Below are positions 9,488 through 20,473 of a stretch of DNA of 64,000 nucleotides, in pieces. Location: assembly GCA_002395105.1 (NCBI GenBank), contig DGWA01000003.1, positions 1-64,000 on the forward strand. Reading direction: 5' to 3'. Positions within the stretch are counted from its first letter, which is position 1. Each line of letters starts with the position of its first letter. The position numbers and the translations under genes were made by a program. This stretch comes from Rickettsiales bacterium UBA4270. GTDB taxonomy: Bacteria > Pseudomonadota > Alphaproteobacteria > Rickettsiales > Deianiraeaceae. The notes beneath the pieces were generated by a model. That model saw nothing but the letters and a program-made list of their open reading frames with translations, was not told the origin of the DNA and made no database searches.

Positions 9488-10825
9488 ATGTTTGATAAAG
9501 TTGTTTTGCTTAGTAAAAAAATTAAAATTGCAATTATAGCGATTGTTTTTATTTTAGTTTCTAGTTTATTATATTGTAATTATTTTTATGGCTGTAAAAG
9601 ATTAAAATTTATAATAGATATTCCAATCACTGCATTTGATGAAAATGGTCGTTTGGTTAATGATAGTTGGATAAAATTTTTAAGTTATTATAAGCCGATT
9701 GGTGTCATTTTCTTCGCAGATCATTTGAGAGATAAAAATATTGCAAAACAAATGATTTCTGATATCAAATCTGTAATTGGTGAAGAAAAATTATTTATCG
9801 CAGCAGATGAAGAAGGAGGCAGAGTGAACCGTATGAATTGGGTTGATATCATGTCTGCATCGGAAGTAGCCGAAAGATATGCGCAAATAAAAGCTACAGA
9901 GAACGTAGAGGCTGCAAGAATGTTTGTTGAACAAGAATATTCGAAGATGTTTCAAGAAATGCAAGATATTGGATTAAATTTGGATTTTGCACCAAATCTT
10001 GATGTAAATATATATGAAAACTTAGAAAATAGCATTGAGTATAGATATTATAAGCAAGCTGAAAAATATGTTAGAATGGCTAGAAAGAGAAGAAATAAAT
10101 TATTATCAGATAAGGATAGGCTAGAATATGCAAAAACAATGATGTTTTATGCATATTTAGATGAAATTGGAGCAAAAAGTCTTGATAATTTTTCAATTGA
10201 TGGAAAAATTAGCGACGATACTAGTATTATAGAAATGATAAGAGAACAATGGAAAAATTTAAATGAAACACAAAAATATATCTTTGTTAAAGATTTTAGA
10301 CATATAGCTAAATATGCTAATTATGCTTCAGTCGTTGGTGATAGAAGTTATGGTAAAGATATACATTTAATAGCCGAAATAGCAAGTATTTTTGTTAAAA
10401 CAGCAAAAAAGTACGGTGTAAAATGTACAATAAAACATATACTTGGCCATGGTAGAACATTAGGTGATACACATAATGGTACTGAATATGTTGATGCTAC
10501 AATAGATACAATTTTACACGATCTTTATCCATATAAAATGCTAATAAAAGATGTTAATTTCGTAATGCCAGCTGATATAATTTATAAATCAGTAGATGAT
10601 AAAAGGTCTGCAATGAATTCTGATAAAGTATTGAATTTTTTCCGTAAACATGTCGGTAATGCTGTATTTATTGGTGATGATATTTCTGTTCGCAATAACA
10701 TCACTGTAAAACAAAAATGCGATATTCATATAAAAGTTCATAATCAAAGTGTAGACGATATCTTGCAATTTATAAACAATGATGATTATGTAGGTCAAGG
10801 CATTTGGAAACGCTGGTTTAGATAA
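9488..10825 (+). CDS. nagZ: NagZ-like glycoside hydrolase family 3 protein with large insertion and membrane anchor
   Basis: A GH3 beta-N-acetylglucosaminidase of the NagZ type, which removes GlcNAc from muropeptides during peptidoglycan recycling. Visible motifs are AADEEGGRVNRM, LDFAPNLDV, GDRSYG, KHILGHG with the following DTH (catalytic His/Asp loop) and the nucleophile region IGDDIS. Two features are unusual: an N-terminal membrane span (about residues 10-30) instead of a cytosolic start, and about 105 extra charged residues between NLDV and GDRSYG (about positions 10014-10325), where normal NagZ has almost none. The ATG at 9488 is preferred to the TTG at 9476. murA follows 13 bases later, which fits a wall-related role. 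Exact substrate specificity is inferred. Confidence 0.8.
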   Translation: MFDKVVLLSKKIKIAIIAIVFILVSSLLYCNYFYGCKRLKFIIDIPITAFDENGRLVNDSWIKFLSYYKPIGVIFFADHLRDKNIAKQMISDIKSVIGEEKLFIAADEEGGRVNRMNWVDIMSASEVAERYAQIKATENVEAARMFVEQEYSKMFQEMQDIGLNLDFAPNLDVNIYENLENSIEYRYYKQAEKYVRMARKRRNKLLSDKDRLEYAKTMMFYAYLDEIGAKSLDNFSIDGKISDDTSIIEMIREQWKNLNETQKYIFVKDFRHIAKYANYASVVGDRSYGKDIHLIAEIASIFVKTAKKYGVKCTIKHILGHGRTLGDTHNGTEYVDATIDTILHDLYPYKMLIKDVNFVMPADIIYKSVDDKRSAMNSDKVLNFFRKHVGNAVFIGDDISVRNNITVKQKCDIHIKVHNQSVDDILQFINNDDYVGQGIWKRWFR

Positions 10826-10838
10826 TATAATTTGATCT

Positions 10839-12152
10839 ATGTCTAGATTAAAGATTGAAGGAGGTTCAAGCTTAAACGGAAAAATAAGAATTTCAGGTTC
10901 AAAGAATTCTGGATTAGCGATTTTAGCAGGTTCGTTATTGTGTAAAAAAAAAATTACTTTAATTGACTTACCAAATATAAAAGATATTCACTCAATGAAT
11001 TGTCTTCTAGCTAATCTTGGAAGCACAATAACATATGATGCGTCTGAATTATATAAATTTGGTTCAAATACTCCTGTTTTGATTGTAGATAATTTAAATA
11101 TAAATAAAACAACAGCTGAATATGATTTTGTTAAAAAAATGAGAGCTTCTATATTTGTTCTTGGCCCATTATTAGCTAGGTTTGGAATTGCAAAAGTATC
11201 GTTACCTGGTGGTTGTGCGATTGGTGTACGTGGTGTAGATATTCATGTTGATGGTCTAAGGGCTCTTGGTGTAAATATTAAAATAGAAAATGGTTATGTT
11301 AATGCAGAAGCAAAAAATGGTCTTATTGGCTGTGAATATAAATTAAAATTTGCTTCTGTTGGTGCGACTGAAAATTTAATGTCCGCTGCTGTTTTGGCAA
11401 AAGGAAGAACTATTTTAAATAATGCTGCAAAAGAGCCGGAGATTATTGCTTTGGCTGATTTTTTTAATTCTATAGGTGCAAAAATTAGTGGTCATGGTAC
11501 TAACACAATTATTATAGATGGTGTAAAGGAAGAAGATTTACATGAAACTGAATTTAATATTCCAGCAGATAGAATTGAAGCAGGGACATATGCAATCGCG
11601 GCAGCTATAACAGATGGTAAGATATTACTTACAAATTGCGATATAAATATTTTTGAAGGTTGTAAAGACGTTTTTAAAGAAATAGGAATTGGTTTAAAAG
11701 AAATTACAGATGATAATGGAAAAAAAGCAGTTTTAGCTTTTAAAGCACATGATTTTAAACCTTTTAATGTTAAGACAGATGTTTTTCCTGGTTTTCCAAC
11801 AGATTTACAAGCACAGACGATGGTTCCATTGTTGTTAGCAAAAGGAGAGAGTAGTGTGGTTGAGAATATTTTCGACAATCGATTTATGCATGTTGCTGAA
11901 TTATGTAGAATGGGTGCTCAAATTTCTGTCAAAGGAAATACAGCTTTTATAAAAGGTGGATATAAATTAAATGGTGCGAATGTCATGGCGACTGATTTAA
12001 GAGCATCTGCGAGTTTAGTTTTGGCTGGTTTAGTGGCAGAAGGAGAAACTATTGTTGATAGAATTTATCATTTGGATAGAGGGTATGAAAATTTAGAATT
12101 AAAATTGAATAATTGTGGTGCTAAAATTGAAAGAATAAAATCTTGTGAATAA
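10839..12152 (+). CDS. murA: UDP-N-acetylglucosamine 1-carboxyvinyltransferase
   Basis: First committed enzyme of peptidoglycan synthesis, transferring enolpyruvate from PEP to UDP-GlcNAc in the cytoplasm. The 437 residues have normal length. SGSKNSGLAILAGSLL near the start provides the conserved Lys-Asn pair, and the catalytic Cys sits in PGGCAIGVRGVDIH (about residue 127). FPTDLQAQTMVPL and DLRASASLVLAGL are further family motifs. It ends the plus-strand dnaE-to-murA run and converges with folE. Confidence 0.97.
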   Translation: MSRLKIEGGSSLNGKIRISGSKNSGLAILAGSLLCKKKITLIDLPNIKDIHSMNCLLANLGSTITYDASELYKFGSNTPVLIVDNLNINKTTAEYDFVKKMRASIFVLGPLLARFGIAKVSLPGGCAIGVRGVDIHVDGLRALGVNIKIENGYVNAEAKNGLIGCEYKLKFASVGATENLMSAAVLAKGRTILNNAAKEPEIIALADFFNSIGAKISGHGTNTIIIDGVKEEDLHETEFNIPADRIEAGTYAIAAAITDGKILLTNCDINIFEGCKDVFKEIGIGLKEITDDNGKKAVLAFKAHDFKPFNVKTDVFPGFPTDLQAQTMVPLLLAKGESSVVENIFDNRFMHVAELCRMGAQISVKGNTAFIKGGYKLNGANVMATDLRASASLVLAGLVAEGETIVDRIYHLDRGYENLELKLNNCGAKIERIKSCE

Positions 12153-12169
12153 AACCCCTTTTGGGCGTT
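12148..12169 (-). terminator. Minus-strand intrinsic terminator after the folE region
   Basis: On the minus strand a six-pair stem (AAC-CCC against GGGGTT, one bulged G, AAAA loop) is followed immediately by TTTTATT. On the plus strand the same hairpin has no T tract, so the orientation favours ending a minus-strand transcript, either the folE mRNA or a separate RNA. It abuts the murA stop codon. Confidence 0.55.
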
Positions 12170-12312
12170 GATTCTAAATTTGTCTGGTCATGCTATTATA
12201 TAATCTGCGATATATATAAAATTCGACGATTTTATACAGCGACCGCTAAACATAACTAAAATTGTAGACTCAGAATGCAATTTACAAAACCTATCGCACC
12301 AAAGAGGCTACC
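12148..12312 (-). ncRNA. Candidate structured RNA of unknown family between folE and murA
   Basis: This convergent gap is visibly richer in G and C than neighbouring spacers and has no reading frame. On the minus strand, a TTGCAA hexamer (12338-12343), a 17-base spacer and TATTTA (12315-12320) could be a promoter with a start near 12308. The transcript would be about 160 nt. Predicted pairings by eye: UUUGGU with ACCAGA and UGCGAUA with UAUCGCA as nested long-range stems, an 8-pair hairpin UAUAAAAU/AUUUUAUA with a CGUCGA loop, and the terminator hairpin at the end. Size and rod-like closure are compatible with a 6S-like RNA, but no family signature was recognised; it could also be a long folE 3' untranslated region. 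Confidence 0.35.
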
Positions 12313-12387
12313 ATTAAATATCTATATAAATTATAACTTGCAAGCTATAAATAAATTTAAGTAAAATCTTTGATAAAAACTAATTAT

Positions 12388-12975
12388 TTATATATTTTTT
12401 TTATTAAAAATACCACCATCTTTACTTGTAGTCATAGTTATATCGTCTTTTATTCCTCTTATCTTCGCACAAAGATGTTCGCATGTTATGCTTATGCTTA
12501 TATTATCAGTTTTTAGAATTTCCTTAAATTTATCAAAAATTTCCATTGTTAAACGTTCTTGAGTTTGAGGTTTTCTCGCTAAATAATCAATCATTCTTGG
12601 AATTTTACTTAATCCAATTATAGCTATCATTTTATTATTATGCTTTATAACTTTATTTGGTAAATATTTAAAAGTAGCTTTACCTATGAAAGGTAAAAAA
12701 TGATGTTCGCATATTGAAAATATGCTAATGTTATCAACTATAACTGGTTTAATTTCATCATTATTTTTAATTTTTTCAAAAAAATATTCAATTCTTGGTT
12801 CACGTTTTTTATCTAACCCGACAAATAATTCGTTAGTCATCATTCTTTCAATTCTTTCTGGCGAAATAGATTGATTGTTTTCAATTTTTATATTATACAT
12901 TTTGTAATAACATTTTATTATTTTTTCTATCGAATGTAATATTTCTTTATTAGGTGTTTTTTTATTTTTTGTCAT
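12388..12975 (-). CDS. folE: GTP cyclohydrolase I
   Basis: Converts GTP to 7,8-dihydroneopterin triphosphate, the entry to folate (and in some organisms queuosine) synthesis. The 195 residues carry the zinc-binding CEHH at 89-92 and the later EHLC cysteine (about 161), with GLSKIPRMIDYLARKPQTQERL between them, which is diagnostic. The end TTSKDGGIF is a divergent form of the usual TTSALRG-type finish. Its ATG is one base after the gyrB stop codon, so translation is probably coupled to gyrB. Confidence 0.93.
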   Translation of the reverse strand: MTKNKKTPNKEILHSIEKIIKCYYKMYNIKIENNQSISPERIERMMTNELFVGLDKKREPRIEYFFEKIKNNDEIKPVIVDNISIFSICEHHFLPFIGKATFKYLPNKVIKHNNKMIAIIGLSKIPRMIDYLARKPQTQERLTMEIFDKFKEILKTDNISISITCEHLCAKIRGIKDDITMTTSKDGGIFNKKNI

Positions 12976-12976
12976 T

Positions 12977-15460
<2,484 letters not shown>

Positions 15461-15488
15461 TTAAAAAAATTTTATTAACTTTTTTAAT

Positions 15489-16358
15489 CTATTTAAGTAA
15501 ATTATCGATAATTTTTGCATTATTACTTGATATTTTATCAAGTGGTAATCTGCATTCTTGTGATTTAAAAATTTTCATTTTGTATAATGCATATTTTACA
15601 GGAACAGGATTAACTTCGCAAAACATCGCTTTTGAATATTTAAATAGTTCATTTTGATGACTTAGAGCTTTTTTGTAATCATTATTTTTACAAGCATCTT
15701 GTATTTTTTTGCATAAATCCGGTTTAATATTTGATACAACAGAAATAACACCATTTCCACCCATTGCATTAAAACCAATTTGCGTTGCGTCTTCGCCGGA
15801 TAACATTGTAAAATTATCACGAATATTACTTAAATTATTTCGTAATTCCGAAACCCTTTCTAAATTTCCAGTTGCATCTTTTAAAGCTACAATTTGTGGA
15901 AAATTTTTAACTAATTTAACTATTGTATCATTATTTAAATCCGTAACTGTTCTGCCTGGAACATTGTATAGTATTATTTTTGTTTTTTTTACTACTTTAC
16001 AAATTTCTTGAAAATGTTTATATAAACCAGTTTGTTGTGGCTTGTTGTAGTATGGAGTTGTGACTAAAATATATTTTACACCAATTTTTTCAGCCATCTT
16101 TGTGTATTCAACAGCAGTTGAAGTTATATTAAATCCAATTCCAGCAACTATAGATATTTTGTCTTTAAAACTATTGCCAAATTCCATTAGTTCGTACCAT
16201 TCTTGTTTACTTAATGAATGTCCTTCACCAGTTGAACCAGATAAAACAATTCCATCAATCTTATATTTAATTTGATTAAGTATTAATTTTTTTAAAGAAT
16301 TATAGTCGATTTTATTATTAAAAAATGATGTCGGTACGGCAGTAAACAATCTTTCCAT
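15489..16358 (-). CDS. dapA: 4-hydroxy-tetrahydrodipicolinate synthase
   Basis: Condenses pyruvate with aspartate semialdehyde on the lysine/diaminopimelate route. The 289-residue TIM barrel has GSTGEGHSLS, the tyrosine motif YNVPGRT and the Schiff-base lysine in ALKDATG, then LSGEDATQIGFNAMGGNGVIS. It is the first gene of a dapA-gyrB-folE run and its presence suggests diaminopimelate is made for peptidoglycan. The ATG at 16358 starts at the expected MERLFTAVPTSF. Confidence 0.95.
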   Translation of the reverse strand: MERLFTAVPTSFFNNKIDYNSLKKLILNQIKYKIDGIVLSGSTGEGHSLSKQEWYELMEFGNSFKDKISIVAGIGFNITSTAVEYTKMAEKIGVKYILVTTPYYNKPQQTGLYKHFQEICKVVKKTKIILYNVPGRTVTDLNNDTIVKLVKNFPQIVALKDATGNLERVSELRNNLSNIRDNFTMLSGEDATQIGFNAMGGNGVISVVSNIKPDLCKKIQDACKNNDYKKALSHQNELFKYSKAMFCEVNPVPVKYALYKMKIFKSQECRLPLDKISSNNAKIIDNLLK

Positions 16359-16433
16359 AAGATTAATAAATCAATATAAAAATAAAACTACTTGAAATAT
16401 AAAAATCAACGTCAATTTATTTTTTAAATTTTA

Positions 16434-17288
16434 ATGAAAAAAGATGTGTCATTATTATTAGAAAAAATAGAAAAGCATTTGTTGAAAAATAATGTGCATG
16501 TTGAATTGGTTGAGAAAATGTTAAAAAAGTTGTCAAAAGATTTGAGTAAAGATAATGATTTAACGTTTGATAAAATTACACAAAATATATCATATCAAAT
16601 TCAATCAATTATAAGTAAGTGTGTTGCGACTTTTGATATTGATAAAAAATATAAACCATATGTTATGCTTGTTTGTGGTATTAATGGCTCTGGAAAGACG
16701 ACAATGATAGGAAAAATGGCGGTATTGCTAAAGGAATATGGTTGGAATATAATTATAGCTGAGTGTGATACATATCATAAAAATTCTAAACAGATATTGC
16801 GTGATATTGTTGGTATTAAAAATGAAGATTTTGTTGTTGAGCGTAAATTAAGCAAAGATACACCTGTAAAAATAGCAATAAGTGCTTACAAAAAAGCATT
16901 AAAAGAAAACAAAGATATTTTAATTATAGATACGTCTGGAAGATCTCAAAATAATAAAATTTTAATGTCTGAATTGTTAAAAATAAAACAAAAATTGCAT
17001 AAATTTTCAAAAGAAATGCCACATGATGTTGTTCTTGTTGTTGATTCATGTCATGGTTATAGTGCTTTGGATCAAATAATAACTTACAATAAAACAATAG
17101 GAATTACTGGAATAGTTTTGACAAAATTAGATATAAATAAAAATCCAGGCATAATTGTGTCTATATGTGGTATTTTGAAAAATATAAAAATATTTGGAAT
17201 ATGTTATGGCGAAGAAAGTGATAAAATAGATGATATTGATCCAAAAAAAATAGCTGATTCTGTTTTAAGCGGACTTGAAGAAATTTAA
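16434..17288 (+). CDS. ftsY: Signal recognition particle receptor FtsY, divergent GTPase
   Basis: An SRP-type GTPase receptor that docks ribosome-nascent-chain complexes at the membrane. The order is N domain (residues 1-70), then G domain with GINGSGKTTMIGKMA, AECDTYHKNS, DTSGRSQNNKILMSEL and TKLD. The protein is short (284 residues) and lacks the acidic A domain. Family-invariant positions are altered: the DT[FY]RAAA catalytic arginine segment is DTYHKNS, and the closing-loop GTAKGG is INKNPG. FtsY is preferred to Ffh because there is no methionine-rich M domain. cca follows after 6 bases. Confidence 0.78.
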   Translation: MKKDVSLLLEKIEKHLLKNNVHVELVEKMLKKLSKDLSKDNDLTFDKITQNISYQIQSIISKCVATFDIDKKYKPYVMLVCGINGSGKTTMIGKMAVLLKEYGWNIIIAECDTYHKNSKQILRDIVGIKNEDFVVERKLSKDTPVKIAISAYKKALKENKDILIIDTSGRSQNNKILMSELLKIKQKLHKFSKEMPHDVVLVVDSCHGYSALDQIITYNKTIGITGIVLTKLDINKNPGIIVSICGILKNIKIFGICYGEESDKIDDIDPKKIADSVLSGLEEI

Positions 17289-17294
17289 TTTGGT

Positions 17295-18482
17295 ATGCTA
17301 AATTTAGATTGTAAAAAATTGATAAAATTTCATAAAGATATTCTAGAATTACTTGAACCTGCTAAACTTGTTGGTGGTTGTGTTAGAGATTATTTGTTAA
17401 AAAAAACAATTTCTTATGACGTTGATATAAGTACAAAGTTATTGCCAGATGAAGTATTTAATATTTTAAAAAAAAAATATAAAAACTGCTATATTTCTGA
17501 TAGGAATAAATTATATGGAACAATAAATATAATTATAGGAAAATTTAATTATGATATAACAACAACTCGTTCAGATATTCAATGTTTTGGGAGACAAGCA
17601 AAAGTTCAATTTTGTAAAGATTTTTTATTAGATAGTCATAGGCGTGATTTTACATTTAATGCATTATATGCTGGTATTGATGGAAAAATTTTAGATTTTC
17701 ATAACGGTATTAATGACTTGAACAATCATGTTGTAAGATTTATAGGAGACGCTGAAAAACGAATAAAAGAAGATTACTTACGTATTGTTAGATATTTTCG
17801 TTTTTTAGCAAAATTAAACTTTAAAATAGATAAAAAAAATAATAAATATATTGATGTTATAGTCAAAAACAAAGATGGATTAAAAAATATCTCCCATGAA
17901 AGAATTCGTAATGAAATTTTTAAGATAGATAAAGTTTCAATTTTTTATGTATTAAAACTTTTTAAAAAATGTGATTTAATTGAAGATATTTTTCTACTAA
18001 AAAATAGTATTAAGACGATAAACAATGAACAAGATATAGCATTATCTTTCAACAAAAAAAAGATAAAATCTGACAATACATTCTATATTATATATTTTAT
18101 ATGTTTTTTCTTCAAATTTAGCAAAGATTTAGAAATTTTAAAAAAATCTTTATGTTTTTCAAAAAAAGAGTGTATTTTTCTTGATTTTATAATTGAATTT
18201 TGGCATCTAACAAATAGTGGTCGTGAATTAACATTTGATGCTAAAATGGAGATATTCTATCTTTTTAAGAAAAATAAATTTGATATAAATAACGCTATAG
18301 ATTTTATTAAAAATGTTTATTTTTCATTTTCTTGTGGTGAAGATGTATTAAAGTTTGTTAAAAAATGCAATAAATTTATGATCAAGGCGCAAAATATAGA
18401 ACATTTAAGGAAACTATATTCTGGTAAAGCACTTGGCGATAAAATAAAACAATTTGAACAAGAATTTATTTCTAAAATTTAA
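17295..18482 (+). CDS. cca: tRNA nucleotidyltransferase / poly(A) polymerase family protein (CCA-adding type)
   Basis: Class II nucleotidyltransferase that repairs or adds the 3' CCA of tRNA. LVGGCVRDYLL, the DVDIS metal motif, YGTINIII, DFTFNALYAG and RIKEDYLRIVRYFRFLAKL give the palm, neck and helical domain in order over residues 1-220. The C-terminal 170 residues are poorly conserved. CCA addition versus poly(A) polymerase activity cannot be separated from sequence alone, though the short basic length suits CCA addition. It converges with the gspE-type gene. Confidence 0.87.
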   Translation: MLNLDCKKLIKFHKDILELLEPAKLVGGCVRDYLLKKTISYDVDISTKLLPDEVFNILKKKYKNCYISDRNKLYGTINIIIGKFNYDITTTRSDIQCFGRQAKVQFCKDFLLDSHRRDFTFNALYAGIDGKILDFHNGINDLNNHVVRFIGDAEKRIKEDYLRIVRYFRFLAKLNFKIDKKNNKYIDVIVKNKDGLKNISHERIRNEIFKIDKVSIFYVLKLFKKCDLIEDIFLLKNSIKTINNEQDIALSFNKKKIKSDNTFYIIYFICFFFKFSKDLEILKKSLCFSKKECIFLDFIIEFWHLTNSGRELTFDAKMEIFYLFKKNKFDINNAIDFIKNVYFSFSCGEDVLKFVKKCNKFMIKAQNIEHLRKLYSGKALGDKIKQFEQEFISKI

Positions 18483-18499
18483 ATGTTTAATATTATAAT

Positions 18500-20299
18500 T
18501 TAGTGTTCTTCATCAAGATATCTTGAATATTCTGTCATGTCTACAACTCTTTGAATTTCTTCGAATGAAGTAATGCCTTTTGCAATTTTTAATATTGCAT
18601 CTCTTTGCATTGATATGAACCCACTTTTTTTAGCAACATCTGTAATTGACTTTATGGTTGGATTACTTGTCACGGTGTCTTTAAGATTTTGATCCATCAT
18701 TAGTACTTCAGAAACTGCAATTCTTCCTTTGAATCCAGTTTGATTACATTTTTCACAGCCAACTGGAAAACATATTTTATACTCTTTCTCTTGATTAAGT
18801 TCAAACACTTTTTTCATTTTTTGTGACATTAATTTTTCTTTTTTGCAGTATCTACAAAGCCTTCTTGCTAATCTTTGTGCTATTATTGCAGTAAGACAAT
18901 CGCTTAACATGTATGGTTGTATTCCTATATCTATTAATCGAGTTATTGTTGATAATGCACCATTTGTATGAAGTGTTGAAAAAACTTGATGCCCTGTTAT
19001 CGCCGATCTTACAGCTATTTCTGCTGTTTCTTTATCGCGTATTTCTCCTAAAAATATAATGTCAGGATCTTGACGAAGCAATGATCTTAATCCACTACTA
19101 AAATCAAATCCAGCTCTATGATTTATTTCACTTTGTCTTATAAGAGGCATACGATATTCAACAGGTTCTTCTAGCGTCATTATATTATCACCAACATTAT
19201 TTATTATTGATAAAAGAGAGTATAAAGTTGTTGTTTTTCCGCTTCCGGTCGGCCCTGTGATTATAATTATTCCTTCTGGTTTTTTTAATGCTAAATTTAT
19301 TAATTTTAAATTGTGTTTATTAAATCCAAGATCGCCTAGTTTTGTTAAACTATGTGTTTTATCCAATATACGAATGACTATATTTTCTCCATAAATTGTA
19401 GGTATTGCTGATACACGAAAATCAATTTCGCGGCCTTGTATAGTCATAGACATTGCGCCATCTTGAGGTCTGTGCTGTTCGGCTATATTCATTCCAGATA
19501 AAACTTTTATACGTACGCAAATTCCACTCCAATAGTTTTTGTGAACTATTGTTTTATTTACTAAAATACCATCTATACGCATACGAATTCTAACAAACAT
19601 TTCATCTGGTTCAATGTGAATATCTGATGCGTTACATTTAATGGCCTCATATAATAATGCATCTATAAATTTTACAATTGGTGTATTTTTTGTATTAACA
19701 TCTTCTTTTTTTACGTTATTTACATTTATTTCTAATTCAGTTAATATGCTTGATAAATCGGCTATTACATTTCCATTATAAAATTTATCAACTGCTGCTA
19801 TGAGTTCTGCTTCTGTATAAGGTATGGCTTCAATTTCTTTTCCATCAAAAAGTGCAGATATTTGATCCATTAATACGACATTATATGGATTACTTGTTGC
19901 TATTATTATTTTTTCATCACTAGCTGATATTGGTAATACCTTATAATCTATTGCAAATTGAGTTGGTATTTTTTTTATTAATTCCATATCAGGCACCATT
20001 TCGATTAGATTGATTTTGTTTTTTGTATCTTGATGTTTTTCAAAAATATTGTGAATAACACTGTCTGTGATGAAATTTAATTGTATCAAAACATCTATTA
20101 TACTGTCACCGGTTTTATTTGCTTGTGTTTTTGCAACTTTTATCTGATCTTTTGTTAAAATTCCTTTTTTTACAAGTATGCCAAGCAGATTATTTTTTTT
20201 ACTATTATTTTGTTTTTGTTGTGTTAAATTATTATCATTTTTCTCAATATTTTTCGTATTATTACTTGATGTTATATCTTCTTTTAAAATTGCACTCAT
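18500..20299 (-). CDS. GspE/PilB-type secretion or pilus assembly ATPase
   Basis: Hexameric ATPase that powers assembly of type II secretion pseudopili or type IV pili at the inner membrane. The N-terminal MshEN-like region (KKGILTKDQIKVAK to about residue 180) precedes the ATPase core: Walker A GPTGSGKTTTLYSLL near residue 346, the Asp box TLEEPVEYRMP, Walker B IIFLGEIRDKETAE and the His box TGHQVFSTLHTN. A zinc-binding tetracysteine follows (LCRYCKKE near 480 and CEKCNQTGFKGR near 515). No pilin, GspF/PilC or secretin is adjacent; a degenerate prepilin-peptidase-like gene is at 37.3-38.0 kb. Type II secretion and pilus roles cannot be distinguished here. Confidence 0.9.
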   Translation of the reverse strand: MSAILKEDITSSNNTKNIEKNDNNLTQQKQNNSKKNNLLGILVKKGILTKDQIKVAKTQANKTGDSIIDVLIQLNFITDSVIHNIFEKHQDTKNKINLIEMVPDMELIKKIPTQFAIDYKVLPISASDEKIIIATSNPYNVVLMDQISALFDGKEIEAIPYTEAELIAAVDKFYNGNVIADLSSILTELEINVNNVKKEDVNTKNTPIVKFIDALLYEAIKCNASDIHIEPDEMFVRIRMRIDGILVNKTIVHKNYWSGICVRIKVLSGMNIAEQHRPQDGAMSMTIQGREIDFRVSAIPTIYGENIVIRILDKTHSLTKLGDLGFNKHNLKLINLALKKPEGIIIITGPTGSGKTTTLYSLLSIINNVGDNIMTLEEPVEYRMPLIRQSEINHRAGFDFSSGLRSLLRQDPDIIFLGEIRDKETAEIAVRSAITGHQVFSTLHTNGALSTITRLIDIGIQPYMLSDCLTAIIAQRLARRLCRYCKKEKLMSQKMKKVFELNQEKEYKICFPVGCEKCNQTGFKGRIAVSEVLMMDQNLKDTVTSNPTIKSITDVAKKSGFISMQRDAILKIAKGITSFEEIQRVVDMTEYSRYLDEEH

Positions 20300-20409
20300 T
20301 TTTTAAAACTTTTAAAGAAAAATATTTTCGCTGTATTATTCTGAAATTTATTGCGCATAAACAACTTTTCTAAAGAAACAAGCAATATGTCTTAAAGTCA
20401 AGTTTTTTA

Positions 20410-20437
20410 TTAACTTCATTTGTACATATTTTATAAT
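20410..20437 (+). promoter_or_regulatory. Possible sigma-70-type promoter before the GTA-type gene
   Basis: TTAACT, 16-base spacer, perfect TATAAT, ending 36 bases before the ATG at 20474 in the divergent gap with the GspE-type gene. The -10 is exact, the -35 is a 4 of 6 match. Confidence 0.4.
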
Positions 20438-20473
20438 CTTCCATGATATTTTTTGTTTTCTATATAAGAATAT

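Noticed and set aside
12148..12330. tmRNA (plus-strand TTCGACG resembles the tmRNA D-loop region)
   Set aside because: No GGTTCAANTCC-type T arm, no CCA end, and no alanine-starting tag frame with a stop on either strand. TTCGACG sits in a hairpin loop and is probably coincidental.
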